Made by a program: the position numbers and the translations under genes. DNA of 64,000 bases from an uncultured Schlesneria sp. GTDB taxonomy: Bacteria > Planctomycetota > Planctomycetia > Planctomycetales > Planctomycetaceae. The notes beneath the pieces were generated by a model. The model was not told the origin of the DNA, ran no database searches, and saw nothing but the letters and a program-made list of their open reading frames with translations. Position 1 is the stretch's first letter. Every line of letters begins with the position of its first letter. This document shows positions 10,034 to 19,939 of this stretch, piece by piece. The stretch lies in the NCBI GenBank assembly GCA_903899985.1, contig CAIULL010000128.1, positions 28,310-92,309 of the forward strand, given 5' to 3'.

Positions 10034-10139
10034 GAAAAAAGCGCAGCTGTTTTCGGGCAGTCACCAACCGCCTCGCCCCAAAACCAACGCGCAAACGATC
10101 ACGCTATTCTAAACCCATCTCCCGACGCGCACTAAAAGA

Positions 10140-11585
10140 CTAGGAAAGGACTTCTTCCATCGGACGTCCGTGATCGAGAACCGGCGACGGACGGTTTTGC
10201 CTGTCGGGAACTCGCATCTCGGTTTCGATCCCCAGGCAGTGATACATTGTCGCGGCAATGTCGGCTGGACCATATGGTCGTGTCAGTGGATATGCAGCCT
10301 GTTTGTCAGTCGTCCCGACGACCTGCCCCGCTCGAATTCCTGCGCCGGCAAAGAACATCGACCCACAAGCACCCCAGTGATCGCGACCACCGAGTGAATT
10401 GATCTTCGGTGTCCGACCGAATTCAGTCAGGTAAACGATCAATGTTGAATCGAGTAACCCGCGCTGTTTCAAATCGGTGATCAGGGCAGCAAACGCCTTG
10501 TCGATGCCCGCGACGCTGTAACCTCGTTTGCACATCTCGGAAACGTGAGGGAACTTCTGTTCGGGAACATTATGAATATCCCACAGGTTGCCGTAATCAG
10601 GGTCATACCCATAGTCGACCAGCACGAATCGGGCACCCGCTTCGACAAGTCGCAGAGCCAGCAAGCACCGCCCGCCGATCTTCGTGCGGCCATATTCATC
10701 ACGGGTCGGATCGGATTCTTTCGTAATATCGAACGCATCGCGAACTTGCGGAGACGTCAAAAGATTGAGTGCCCCGTTGAAATGTCCTTCCATCGCGGGA
10801 AGGGCGCCTGACCGTTCGATACCATGCAAAGATTCTTCCAGGCTCGAGCGAAGATCACTACGACGTTTCAAGCGTCCGATCGTTACTTCGTTTGGGAAAC
10901 GCAATTCGGGTGGATTCAGATCTTCATGGGACAATGGCGACGGAACCAAGGCTTTTTCGCCCACGGTGAAGTCCGGTTGGTCAGGCTGCCCACCAACACA
11001 GAAAGGAGCGTACTGGTTTCCAAGCCACCCTCCCACAAATAAGTTATGTGGCGGAGGCCCCGGTCGAGTAATCCCCGGAACAGCGATGTACCCTGGCAAT
11101 CCATTTCGCGGTCCGAGCAGGTATTGAACAATGGAACCGATATTCGGTTCGGTAAAGAGTTGAGCCTGCGTCACCTTACGACCCGAAAGGGTATAGACCT
11201 GACTCAGCAGATGATCGTCGCTGTCATGAGAGAACGATCGAACCGTACACAGATCATTCGCAATTCGCGCCAGGTTCGGACAGACCTCAGAAAATTGAAC
11301 GCCAGGAATCGCCGTCGGGATTGCAGACAACGTTCCTCGAATCTGTTCAGGTGCATCCGGCTTGGGGTCGAGCGAATCAATGTGAGTGACGCCTCCGCCC
11401 ATCCAGAGGAAGATCACCGATTTTGCTTTCGCATTGGGCGAAGGAGCAAAAGCGGCATTCGCAGTTCCCGTCAAGAGCCCAGGCAGCACAGAAGCAGACA
11501 GCGCCAATGGCCCGACCTTCAACAGGTCTCGTCGACAAACGAGCGACTGAAGGTTTTCTAACTGAGAGTTACGGTGAAGCGACAT
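10140..11585 (-). CDS. DUF1501 family Tat-exported protein (second copy)
   Basis: This 481-residue paralogue of the 8558-10015 gene has a Tat-like N-terminus (CRRDLLKVG and a hydrophobic run ending near GTANAAF) and the DUF1501 landmarks: VIFLWMGGGVTHIDSLDPKP, RSFSHDSDDHLL, YLTEFGRTP and GGRDHWGACGS. It retains the histidine/aspartate-rich positions of the phosphatase/sulfatase-like core. It differs widely from its neighbour, so the pair is not a recent duplication. Convergent placement means the genes are not one operon. Role unknown; periplasmic location is expected from the signal. Confidence 0.92.
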   Translation of the reverse strand: MSLHRNSQLENLQSLVCRRDLLKVGPLALSASVLPGLLTGTANAAFAPSPNAKAKSVIFLWMGGGVTHIDSLDPKPDAPEQIRGTLSAIPTAIPGVQFSEVCPNLARIANDLCTVRSFSHDSDDHLLSQVYTLSGRKVTQAQLFTEPNIGSIVQYLLGPRNGLPGYIAVPGITRPGPPPHNLFVGGWLGNQYAPFCVGGQPDQPDFTVGEKALVPSPLSHEDLNPPELRFPNEVTIGRLKRRSDLRSSLEESLHGIERSGALPAMEGHFNGALNLLTSPQVRDAFDITKESDPTRDEYGRTKIGGRCLLALRLVEAGARFVLVDYGYDPDYGNLWDIHNVPEQKFPHVSEMCKRGYSVAGIDKAFAALITDLKQRGLLDSTLIVYLTEFGRTPKINSLGGRDHWGACGSMFFAGAGIRAGQVVGTTDKQAAYPLTRPYGPADIAATMYHCLGIETEMRVPDRQNRPSPVLDHGRPMEEVLS

Positions 11586-11988
11586 CCAGAGAAATCTCCG
11601 ACCGGGAATTCAAACGATTCCGTAAATCTTTTCAAATTGAAGACTGAAGTCTTTCGACGCTGGCGGCTCTCCTTCAAAGCGAACCACAAGCATTGTCGCC
11701 TTCATTCTCGCCATTATGCCTCGCCAGCCCGAACCGAGACAAGACATCAATCGAATTTGATGGTTGAATCGCGTCGAACCCCGCAGAATTTGCTACGGGT
11801 CACCGAAGTGATCCCATCGTCGCAGGCTCAATTCAGCGCCCAGTTTTTAAAGTCAACCGAAGAAAGCCTTCGTTCGTAACCGATTTCCGAATCACACTTC
11901 AGACGTTGTTCGTGCGGAAAAGAGATTCGGCTTTGATAAGATGTTCATTTCCATCGAATCCATCAGGTGTTCACCAGGAAATCCCGTT
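11586..11988. other. Intergenic region between divergent DUF1501 and Rpn genes
   Basis: This stretch of about 400 bases separates two divergently transcribed genes and should contain both promoters. I see no strong hairpin, repeat or RNA gene. AGGAAA at 11975-11980 is the likely ribosome binding site for the GTG start at 11989. Short open frames inside it lack coding character. Confidence 0.4.
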
Positions 11989-12867
11989 GTGTCCGTAATT
12001 GGAATCAACCCAACCGTTGATTTTGCCTTCAAGCTGATGTTGGGAAGTCCCGACCACGCTCGAGTGACCGTCCACTTTCTAAACGCGATTCTTGGAAACC
12101 AGACTCGAATTACTTCGGTCGAGTTTTTGAATCCCTTTCTGGGCAAAGATCGTGGCGACGACAAATTGTCGATCCTCGACATCCTCGCCACGGACAATCA
12201 TGGACGTCAATTGAACATTGAAATTCAGACGACAATACCATTGGGAATTCTTCAGCGCCTGGCTTACTACGACGCCCGCCTTTTCGTCGATCAGATCAAA
12301 GATGGAGAAAAATACCACCAGTTGCGCCCGGCAATTGTGATTTGTGTTTTGACCAAGCCTCTTTTTTCACAACGGACAGAATTGCATTCTGATTTCCGTT
12401 TGCGGGATGCTGCGGGGAACATCTTTAGTGACGACTTGCAGATTCACACATTAGAATTGACGAAGCTGAACGTGACTCGCGAGAATCTAACGAATGCGAC
12501 CTCCGCAGAACGCTGGGCCTACTTTTTGTCGAACGCTGAAATAATGACCGAAACGGAAATTCGCGAGCTTTTTGCGGAGCCGGAGTTTGAAGAAGCTGCA
12601 GGAGTGCTGGAAATGATCAACCAATCCCCCGAGCAACTCCAAGAGTATCGAGCCAGGAAAAAATTTCAGATGGACGAAATAGCCCGTCTGGATTACGCGA
12701 GAGAGGAAGGTCTCCAAAAAGGGGAACTTCTTGGACAGATAGGAATCCTACAATCAATCCTCGGGATTTCTGAGCCGATCCGCGAACATCTTCTGAGTTA
12801 CGATCTCTCGCAACTCAAGGATTTGTCGCAGAAACTTCAGCAACTTTTAAATCAGCGCGGCAACTGA
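11989..12867 (+). CDS. Rpn family PD-(D/E)XK nuclease (putative transposase/recombination-promoting nuclease)
   Basis: The 292-residue product opens with GINPTVDFAFKLMLGSP, the usual beginning of PDDEXK_2/Rpn proteins. The nuclease core is visible as LSILDILATDNHGRQLNIEIQT, with the catalytic Asp and the Glu-x-Gln form of the (D/E)XK motif. The C-terminal third is helical and glutamate/lysine/leucine-rich, as in most members. Related RpnA-D proteins of E. coli are DNA endonucleases that raise recombination. The GTG at 11989 has AGGAAA eight bases upstream; an in-frame ATG at 11941 would add 16 residues without family resemblance. No terminal repeats or second transposase gene flank it. Confidence 0.85.
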   Translation: MSVIGINPTVDFAFKLMLGSPDHARVTVHFLNAILGNQTRITSVEFLNPFLGKDRGDDKLSILDILATDNHGRQLNIEIQTTIPLGILQRLAYYDARLFVDQIKDGEKYHQLRPAIVICVLTKPLFSQRTELHSDFRLRDAAGNIFSDDLQIHTLELTKLNVTRENLTNATSAERWAYFLSNAEIMTETEIRELFAEPEFEEAAGVLEMINQSPEQLQEYRARKKFQMDEIARLDYAREEGLQKGELLGQIGILQSILGISEPIREHLLSYDLSQLKDLSQKLQQLLNQRGN

Positions 12868-13004
12868 TTGAGGGATGGACTCGCGGTCAAACTCAAATTC
12901 ACAGGTGTTGAACTTGCTCCCTTGGCCGCTGTTTTCTCTGACGAAGCAATCGGAGCGAATTCTCTCATTTCCAATCAGATCAGTCCGACGAAAATTGAAA
13001 CATC

Positions 13005-14321
13005 ATGCACATTCCCTTCTCGCGACGTTTGTTGTTGAAGTCGATGGCCGCTGCTGCCGCTTCCACGACATTGCCTGGTTGGTTTATTGAAGAGTCATTG
13101 GCCGCAGACCCGACGGCTCCGTCAACCAAAGACAAGCCACGAGTTGCCCTGATTGGTTGCGGTGGAATGGGAAGTGGCGATGCGAATTCAGCCAGCCGCT
13201 TCGGTACGATCATCGCCGTCTGTGACGTTGATGAACAACGAGTCTCGGCCGCACAAAAGAAATGGCCAGACGCCGCCCCGTTCAAAGACTTCCGAAAATT
13301 GCTGGAACGCAAGGATATCGACGTTGTTATCTGTGGAACGGTCGACCACTGGCACACGCTGATCTCGATTGCATCCATGAGAGCCGGAAAAGACGTCTAC
13401 TGCGAAAAACCATTGACGCTGACGGTGGATGAGGGAAAGCAGATTGTCAAAGTGGCCAAAGCGACTGGCCGCATCCTGCAAACTGGCAGCCAACAGCGAA
13501 GCAATGCCCAATTTCGACTGGCGTGTGAACTGGTACGCAATGGTCGAATTGGTACGTTGAAACACGTCGATGTCTTTCTTCCTTCCGGCCAGCGCGGCGG
13601 CCCATTCGCGAAAGCCCCCATACCGGCATCACTCGACTGGGACATGTGGCAGGGGCAGACACCCAACGTCGATTATGTTCCGGAACGGACTCACACAACG
13701 TTTCGTTACTGGTGGGATTACTCGGGTGGAACAATGACCGACTGGGGCGCCCATCACAATGACATCGCTCTTTGGGGGATGGGACTCGAACGAAGCGGTC
13801 CGGTTTCGGTTTCAGGCAAGCCATCGGTTGAAATGATCCCGGGTGGCTACTCCGCGGCAAGCGAATATCGTGTCGAATACAAATACGCTAACGGCATCAC
13901 GCACAATTGCCATAGCACGTCAGCCAACGCATGGAACGGCGCAGTCGTCGATCCCAAGGGGCAACAGCACGGAGTGAAATTCATCGGCACGGACGGTTGG
14001 ATCTGGGTTTCGCGAGGCGTGCTCGAAGCGAGTAATCCTGAGCTTCTGGTCGCACCACTTCCATCAAACGCCGAGCGACTCTACGTCAGCGACGACCATA
14101 TGGGCAATTTCTTCAGTTGCGTACAATCGCGTAAACCAGCGATCTGCGAACCCGAGATCGGTCACCGGTCAGCCTCAATCTGTCATCTCGGAACGATTGC
14201 CATTCGAACCGGCCGAGACCTGAAATGGGACCCCGTCAAAGAAGAGTTCATTGGTGACACTGAGGCGAACTCATTCCTTTCGCGAGAAATGCGCAAGCCA
14301 TGGACCCTGGAAAGCGTTTGA
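13005..14321 (+). CDS. Gfo/Idh/MocA family oxidoreductase with Tat signal
   Basis: The 438-residue protein has a Tat signal (SRRLLLKSM followed by an alanine-rich hydrophobic stretch). An NAD(P)-binding Rossmann domain starts at about residue 45 (ALIGCGGMG, 49-56). The family's CEKPL motif is at 133-137, and the C-terminal substrate domain contains WGAHHNDIALWGMG. Relatives oxidise or reduce sugars, inositols or other polyols. The Tat signal implies that the folded cofactor-loaded enzyme is exported, which is common for Planctomycetota paralogues. The substrate cannot be predicted and no sugar-utilisation genes are adjacent. Confidence 0.93.
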   Translation: MHIPFSRRLLLKSMAAAAASTTLPGWFIEESLAADPTAPSTKDKPRVALIGCGGMGSGDANSASRFGTIIAVCDVDEQRVSAAQKKWPDAAPFKDFRKLLERKDIDVVICGTVDHWHTLISIASMRAGKDVYCEKPLTLTVDEGKQIVKVAKATGRILQTGSQQRSNAQFRLACELVRNGRIGTLKHVDVFLPSGQRGGPFAKAPIPASLDWDMWQGQTPNVDYVPERTHTTFRYWWDYSGGTMTDWGAHHNDIALWGMGLERSGPVSVSGKPSVEMIPGGYSAASEYRVEYKYANGITHNCHSTSANAWNGAVVDPKGQQHGVKFIGTDGWIWVSRGVLEASNPELLVAPLPSNAERLYVSDDHMGNFFSCVQSRKPAICEPEIGHRSASICHLGTIAIRTGRDLKWDPVKEEFIGDTEANSFLSREMRKPWTLESV

Positions 14322-14533
14322 TTCCATAAAGATGCGACAAACGTCAGTAATTCCCTCTGATTTGGATCACGTCATTGAATCATTGTGTTGACGAGATTTT
14401 AACTCGGTGATTCGTCTTTGCGCAATTGCCTGGTTCGCCTATTCTCAATCGGCAATTGATGCCGATTCTCGTTGGTTTCCGGCGAGTACTTCGGGTACTG
14501 GAAGACTTGTTGAAACGATGCTCAGGGCGAATC

Positions 14534-16195
14534 ATGCCAAGGATGGCGGTTTCGATGGGATGGATCTGCATGGCGATCGCCGTGACGGCGAGCCTGTGTG
14601 GCTGTCTATCCCGATCTCCCTACCAATCGATGACCAGCAGCAGTGTCTTGCCTGCTGACCGTTCGGCCTATTACAAGCCACTTCCCCATGAAGCACCAGG
14701 TCTGACTGCGGTACCGTCTCAGCAACCTGCGGTTGCGAATGCAGGTCCTGCAATCGCATCGGGAAACACTTCGGGATTGACTCTTGTCAGCACAAGCCCT
14801 TCGCCAGACGCGAGCAATTTTCCCGCCGTACCACGCAGCACCGTAGCGACACCTGATTTGGGCCACATCTATGGGCGAACGGTTCAGTCCGATGATCGGG
14901 ATCGCAATCCGATTATTGTGATACCTGGTGTTCTTGGATCGCGGCTGGTTGACAGTCAGACCGGGCAAATCGTGTGGGGTGAATTTGGTGGCGACAGCAT
15001 CAATCCCGCGTCGTCCGGAGGTGCTCGGCTGATCGCCTTGCCAATGAGCGAAGCCAAGCCGCTGGTCTCCCTCACCGATTATGTAAGACCAGCCGGAACC
15101 TTGGACGCGCTCGAGATTCGCGTATTGGGAATTCCGTTTCAGATCAATGCCTATCGAGATTTGCTGACGACACTCGGCGTCGGTGGTTATCGTGACGAAA
15201 AGTCGAATCTGGCAAATATCAACTACGGCGATCAAAGTTACAGCTCATTCCAGTTTGACTATGACTGGCGGCGAGACAATGTCGAAAACGCTCGACGTTT
15301 GCACGCCTTTATTCTGGAAAAGAAGAAATATGTCGAAGCCGAGCGGCGCGAACGACATGGCAAGGATTTTGAGCCTGTTCGTTTTGATATCGTCGCTCAT
15401 TCGATGGGTGGGCTTGTCGCTCGATATTACCTCGAGTACGGCGCAGCCGATTTACCAGCCGACGGTTCAACCCCGTCGGTGACGTGGGCCGGTGCCGAAA
15501 ATGTCGCTCGACTCGTCGTAATCGCCACTCCGAATGCCGGATCGCTTGATGCCGTGACGAATCTCGTTCAGGGTGAAACGTTGTCTCGTTTCCTTCCCAA
15601 GTACGAAGCGGCGATCCTGGGCACGATGCCCTCGCTTTATCAATTGTTACCACGATCTCGTCACAGGCCTGTGATCACCGATGGGGACCATCGGGCTGTG
15701 GACATCATGGATCCCAAGGTCTGGCTGCGATTCCGCTGGGGACTGATGGATCCTCGTCAACAGGTTGTTCTAAGAGACCTGTTGCCAAATGTAGGCGACC
15801 CTAATGTGCGGCAGAGAATCGCATTCGACCATCTGACCAAGTGCCTGAACCGGGCAAGATCATTCCACGCGGCACTCGACGTTCCGGCGAAACCCCCTGC
15901 GGGGACGACGATCCACCTGATCGCCGGGGACGCTCATCCAACGACGACCCAGCTTCGCGTGGATAATCGGGGTGGCCTGACCGTCGCAGCCTGGCAGCCG
16001 GGTGATGGCAAGGTGAGCCGCCCGAGTGCTTTAATGGACGAACGGTATTCCGACGGAGTCAAATGGACTCCCCGACTCGTGACACCGATCGCCTGGTCGA
16101 ACGTGAATTTTCTCTTTGCAGATCATCTGGGTCTTACCAGCGATCCAGGCTTCGCAGATAACATCCTGTTTCTGCTGCTGGAATCACCGCATTAG
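14534..16195 (+). CDS. LCAT-like alpha/beta-hydrolase lipoprotein
   Basis: The protein (553 residues from the ATG at 14534) begins with a lipoprotein signal peptide: a hydrophobic stretch ending in LCGC, so the second cysteine would be lipidated. After a low-complexity linker of about 100 residues comes a lipase fold like the lecithin:cholesterol acyltransferase family: IVIPGVLGSRLVD, FQFDYDWRRDN and the nucleophile elbow AHSMGG with Ser290. The HLIAGD segment resembles the strand bearing the acid residue. It probably hydrolyses or transfers lipid acyl groups in the cell envelope. The frame extends upstream to 14426, but those residues precede the signal peptide and look untranslated. Confidence 0.8.
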   Translation: MPRMAVSMGWICMAIAVTASLCGCLSRSPYQSMTSSSVLPADRSAYYKPLPHEAPGLTAVPSQQPAVANAGPAIASGNTSGLTLVSTSPSPDASNFPAVPRSTVATPDLGHIYGRTVQSDDRDRNPIIVIPGVLGSRLVDSQTGQIVWGEFGGDSINPASSGGARLIALPMSEAKPLVSLTDYVRPAGTLDALEIRVLGIPFQINAYRDLLTTLGVGGYRDEKSNLANINYGDQSYSSFQFDYDWRRDNVENARRLHAFILEKKKYVEAERRERHGKDFEPVRFDIVAHSMGGLVARYYLEYGAADLPADGSTPSVTWAGAENVARLVVIATPNAGSLDAVTNLVQGETLSRFLPKYEAAILGTMPSLYQLLPRSRHRPVITDGDHRAVDIMDPKVWLRFRWGLMDPRQQVVLRDLLPNVGDPNVRQRIAFDHLTKCLNRARSFHAALDVPAKPPAGTTIHLIAGDAHPTTTQLRVDNRGGLTVAAWQPGDGKVSRPSALMDERYSDGVKWTPRLVTPIAWSNVNFLFADHLGLTSDPGFADNILFLLLESPH

Positions 16196-16247
16196 CGGAT
16201 TACCAAACGCCGCAAACGTGTTTGCGTAACGGCCGACCTGCGACACA

Positions 16248-16290
16248 ACCCCACCTCCCCTGCAGGGGTGGAAACGGGCCTTTGCACGAG
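16248..16290 (+). repeat. CCCCTGC[A/G]GGGG dispersed element, copy 1
   Basis: It contains the palindrome CCCCTGCAGGGG, flanked by AACCCCACC upstream and GTGGAAACGGGCCTTTGCAC downstream. The 34 bases from 16257 match 49567-49600 at about 30 positions, and an inverted core lies at about 49653-49680. The element is intergenic in all cases. Confidence 0.6.
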
Positions 16291-16417
16291 AGTCATCAGT
16301 GAATAACGGCAGGTTGTTGCCAGGATCAATGAAACCTTTTTACGCAAGTAACCGCAGCGACTTCGGACTTCTTCCAGCTCGGTACTTGACATGTGGCGTC
16401 AAGTTTCGGACTTTCTT

Positions 16418-16590
16418 CCAAAGTAGCCATCATCGCTCCGCGTAACGAGCCTTATACGGTTGACGATCAATCAACACTGAGCTGTGACTCAGCTTGGTTT
16501 GATCATAAGCCTCAACAATATGATCTCTCGGCAATGATTGGCAGGTTTTCGAGACAGGCTCATCACGCGGAGCGATGATGGCGGCTTTGG
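16418..16590. repeat. Foldback element with 35-base inverted arms
   Basis: Arms at 16418-16452 and 16556-16590 are inverted copies matching at 31 of 35 positions, with a perfect 18-base core (16426-16443 against 16565-16582). The roughly 103-base interior has its own nested hairpin: GATCAA (from 16465) pairs with TTGATC (to about 16503), with CTGAG/CTCAG at its tip. No transposase or clear target duplication is seen. It may be a miniature inverted-repeat element or a structured RNA. Confidence 0.7.
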
Positions 16591-16681
16591 CCTGACGCGA
16601 ATCCTTGATTGATTCGTCGGGAGTGTGTTGTTACCGGCATTTTTCGTCGGGGCAAGTCGTCTTCATGAAGGGAACTGTCGG

Positions 16682-19600
16682 ATGATGATCTTGATGTCGG
16701 TTCGAAAGATGGTTCACAAACCGAAGGCTGCTGCATTGAATCGCTTGAACGACGTTCCTGGTTTGTCTGGCCGATTCAGTCTCCATCGGCTGATCCCCGT
16801 CGCTTTGTTGGCATTGACAATGTCAACACAATTGGCCAGTGCCGTTGAAATCAACCTCAATGGTCACACCTTCACTTTGCCAGACGGATTTGAGATCGAA
16901 CTTATCGGACGTTCACCATTGGTCGATCGTCCGATCACGGCTGACTTTGACGAACAGGGTCGCCTTTACGTTGCCGATTCTTCGGGGTCAAATGACAAAC
17001 CGAACCAACAGCTCATCGACCGAACCCATCGCATTGTTCGGCTGGAAGATACCGATGGAGACGGGCAGTTCGACAAGAGCGTTGTCTTCGCTGACAAAAT
17101 GATGTTCCCTGAGGGAACGCTCTGGTATGACGGTTCGCTTTATGTGTCTGCTCCACCCAGCATCTGGAAATTGACCGATACCGATGGCGATGGCGTCGCC
17201 GATCAACGGTCAGAATGGTTTGAAGGTAAAACTCTCACCGGGTGTGCAAATGACCTGCATGGCCCGTATCTGGGCTTGGACGGCTGGATCTACTGGTGCA
17301 AAGGGGCCTTCGCCGAACAGACTTACGAACAAGCACCCACAGTCGTTCGCACAAACGGGAAAACGAGGTCACACGAGCCCAGTCAACTAGTGACCAAAGC
17401 GTCCCATATTTTCCGTCGCCGGGCAGACGGAACGGGACTGATCGAAAACGTCATGACCGGCGGGATGGATAACCCGGTGGATGTTGTCTTTATGCCAGGC
17501 GGCGAGAGGATCTTTACGACAACGTTTTTGCAGAACCCTGGCGGCGGTCTGCGGGATGGTTTGATCCATGCCGTTTACGGAGGGGTCTACGGAAAAGTTC
17601 ACAACGTCACCAACTTTTATCCTCGTACGGGTGACTTAATGCCGCCTCTGGCCCACATGGGACCTGCCGCGCCCTGCGGGCTGACTCGCTACGAGTCCAA
17701 CATCTTCGGCGATGACTATCGCGACAATCTGTTTGCCTGCCAATTCAATATGTACAAGGTGTCCCGACATTCGCTTGAACGTGACGGCGCCACATTCAAA
17801 TCAACAGACTCAGACTTCGTGGTTTCGAGCAACATCGATTTCCATCCAACAGACCTGATGGAAGATGCCGATGGCAGCCTGATTATTTGTGATACCGGCG
17901 GTTGGTACACATTGTGTTGTCCAACGTCTCAGCTTACCAAGCCCGATATTCTGGGTGGAATTTATCGCGTCCGACGAACTGGAACGTCAAAGGTAAACGA
18001 CCCGCGTGGACTGAAGTTAGACTGGTCCAAACCGATCAACAGCAGTCTCGTGGCGAGACTTGGTGATGCACGTCCCGCGGTTTGTTCAAGGGCCATGCAG
18101 GCCCTGGCAAAGGGGGGTGAAGCGGCGGTTCGAGAATTGACCGCAGCCGTTGATTCGTCGCCGAAAGAACAAATACGTCGCAATGGCATCTGGACGTTGA
18201 CCAGAATTGACCATCCGAAGGCAAGATTGGCGGTCCGCAAAGCGATTGCCGACCATGACCAATCGGTTCGACTGGCCGCGCTCAGCTCTGTAAGTCTCTG
18301 GAAAGATAAAGAGGCCATCTCCGCTTTGTACAAATGCCTGGAAGACCCGTCCCTGGCAATCCGAAGAGCCGCAGTCGAAGCGTTGGGAAGAATCGACGTC
18401 GATTTAGACATCGCTCGCCTGCTTCGATCAGTCGCAATTCCGTCGACCGATCGGGTGTTGCAACATTCAGTGACATTCGCATTGATTGAAAATGCGATGC
18501 CAGTTGATTTGAGCATCATTCCCAAAGCCTCATTGACGCCGATGATCGAACGAGTGGCGATGATCGCAAACGAACAGATGAAGGGTGGCCATGTCGATCC
18601 TCAACAGGTCGTCCCGTGGCTCACATCGAAAGAACCATTGCTGCGTGAGACCGCTCAGTGGCTGGTAGGGCGGCACGCTGAATGGGGTGATGCATTGGCA
18701 GGATACCTGCGCGAACGTCTGGCCGTCAGCAATCTGAACGAGCAGGATCGACAGGAACTCGTACAGCAATTGGCTCAATTTGCGGGAAATCCTTCAATTC
18801 AAACATTGCTGGCGACCGTCGCCGGTCCAGCAGCCAAAGCCACATCAAGAGTCAGACAAATCGCCCTTGACTCCATGCGAGCATCGGGCCTGAAAGAGTT
18901 ACCCCTTTCGTGGCTTGATTCGTTGAAGGGGACGATTGTCGAAAGGGATCCGACGTTGTCTCCGATTGCCATCAATACGCTCAGATCATTTGCCGTCAAA
19001 GGAGGTGACGTCGAACTGCAAGCGGCATTGCTGGAGATTGCCAGCAGTCCGACGTTCGCGGACGGAGTTCGTGTTGAAGCGCTTGCGGCAATCCCCGATG
19101 TCGGAGTGCAACCCGCGGCGGAGCATCTGCAGTTACTCGCCGGCAACCTGGGTGAAGTGTCCAGTGTCAGCACTCGATCCGCAGCAGTCGATGCTCTGGT
19201 AAAATCAAAGCTTGAACCGGTTTCATTGGCCATTCTTGTTGATTCGATTCCTCAAGTCGGACCTCTCGAGCTGAACCGGTTACTCGGCGCTTTCGAGCAT
19301 TGTTCGGATGAAGCCGTGGGACTCAAACTGGTCGCCGCACTCAAGCAGTCTCCGGTTTTGACCAGTCTTCGAGTCGATGCCGTAAAAAGCCGACTGGCAA
19401 AATTTCCAGCCAGCGTGCAGACCGAAGCGGAAGCGCTTTATGCGGCAATCAATGTTGAAGCGGGCAGACAACAGGAAAAGTTGAATGACCTGGTCGGCAG
19501 TTTGACAGGCGGTGACATTCGCCGTGGACAGGTTGTCTTCAACAGCCAGAAGGCGGCATGTTCAGCCTGCCACAACGCGGGGGGATACAAGGGAGGCAAC

Positions 19601-19930
19601 ATCGGTCCGGATCTTTCCCGGATTGGAAAAATCCGGACCGAACGAGACCTCTTGGAATCGCTGGTTTTCCCGAGTGTTAGTTTTGTTCGCAGCTATGAAC
19701 CGGTTCTGGTCGTCACCAAGTCAGGCAAACAGTTTAACGGCCTGATTCGCAAAGAAACGCCAGATGAGATCACGCTGGCCACGGGAGCCAAGGAAGAGGC
19801 CCGCGTCCTGCGATCAGAGATCGAAGAAATCCGCCCCAGCACCGTCTCGATCATGCCCGCCGGTCTCGATACGCAACTGACAAAACAGCAATTGGCCGAT
19901 CTGATCGCCTTTTTGAAGTCAAAACAGTAA
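16682..19930 (+). CDS. PVC-type membrane-bound dehydrogenase / HEAT-repeat cytochrome c protein
   Basis: The 1082-residue exported protein has an N-terminal signal or anchor (LIPVALLALTMSTQLASA). Next is a beta-propeller-like domain of the Pirellula/Verrucomicrobium type (FDEQGRLYVADSSG, DTDGDGQFD, DTDGDGVAD), then a long alpha-helical HEAT-like region. It ends in a cytochrome c domain with one CSACH haem motif (Cys960, Cys963, His964) and the usual tail LTKQQLADLIAFLKS. Such proteins are abundant in Planctomycetota and thought to act in extracytoplasmic oxidation of organic substrates; the substrate is unknown. Calcium-binding-like DxDGDG loops are visible. The ATG at 16682 has GAAGGGA upstream; a GTG at 16625 is less likely. 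Confidence 0.92.
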   Translation: MMILMSVRKMVHKPKAAALNRLNDVPGLSGRFSLHRLIPVALLALTMSTQLASAVEINLNGHTFTLPDGFEIELIGRSPLVDRPITADFDEQGRLYVADSSGSNDKPNQQLIDRTHRIVRLEDTDGDGQFDKSVVFADKMMFPEGTLWYDGSLYVSAPPSIWKLTDTDGDGVADQRSEWFEGKTLTGCANDLHGPYLGLDGWIYWCKGAFAEQTYEQAPTVVRTNGKTRSHEPSQLVTKASHIFRRRADGTGLIENVMTGGMDNPVDVVFMPGGERIFTTTFLQNPGGGLRDGLIHAVYGGVYGKVHNVTNFYPRTGDLMPPLAHMGPAAPCGLTRYESNIFGDDYRDNLFACQFNMYKVSRHSLERDGATFKSTDSDFVVSSNIDFHPTDLMEDADGSLIICDTGGWYTLCCPTSQLTKPDILGGIYRVRRTGTSKVNDPRGLKLDWSKPINSSLVARLGDARPAVCSRAMQALAKGGEAAVRELTAAVDSSPKEQIRRNGIWTLTRIDHPKARLAVRKAIADHDQSVRLAALSSVSLWKDKEAISALYKCLEDPSLAIRRAAVEALGRIDVDLDIARLLRSVAIPSTDRVLQHSVTFALIENAMPVDLSIIPKASLTPMIERVAMIANEQMKGGHVDPQQVVPWLTSKEPLLRETAQWLVGRHAEWGDALAGYLRERLAVSNLNEQDRQELVQQLAQFAGNPSIQTLLATVAGPAAKATSRVRQIALDSMRASGLKELPLSWLDSLKGTIVERDPTLSPIAINTLRSFAVKGGDVELQAALLEIASSPTFADGVRVEALAAIPDVGVQPAAEHLQLLAGNLGEVSSVSTRSAAVDALVKSKLEPVSLAILVDSIPQVGPLELNRLLGAFEHCSDEAVGLKLVAALKQSPVLTSLRVDAVKSRLAKFPASVQTEAEALYAAINVEAGRQQEKLNDLVGSLTGGDIRRGQVVFNSQKAACSACHNAGGYKGGNIGPDLSRIGKIRTERDLLESLVFPSVSFVRSYEPVLVVTKSGKQFNGLIRKETPDEITLATGAKEEARVLRSEIEEIRPSTVSIMPAGLDTQLTKQQLADLIAFLKSKQ

Positions 19931-19939
19931 GAAAATGGA

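Larger units (their letters stand above)
16196..16681. other. Non-coding stretch before the PVC-type cytochrome gene
   Basis: This gap of nearly 490 bases has no credible gene. It contains the CCCCTGCAGGGG element (16248-16290) and the foldback element (16418-16590). GAAGGGA at 16667-16673 is the probable ribosome binding site for the downstream ATG at 16682. Confidence 0.5.
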
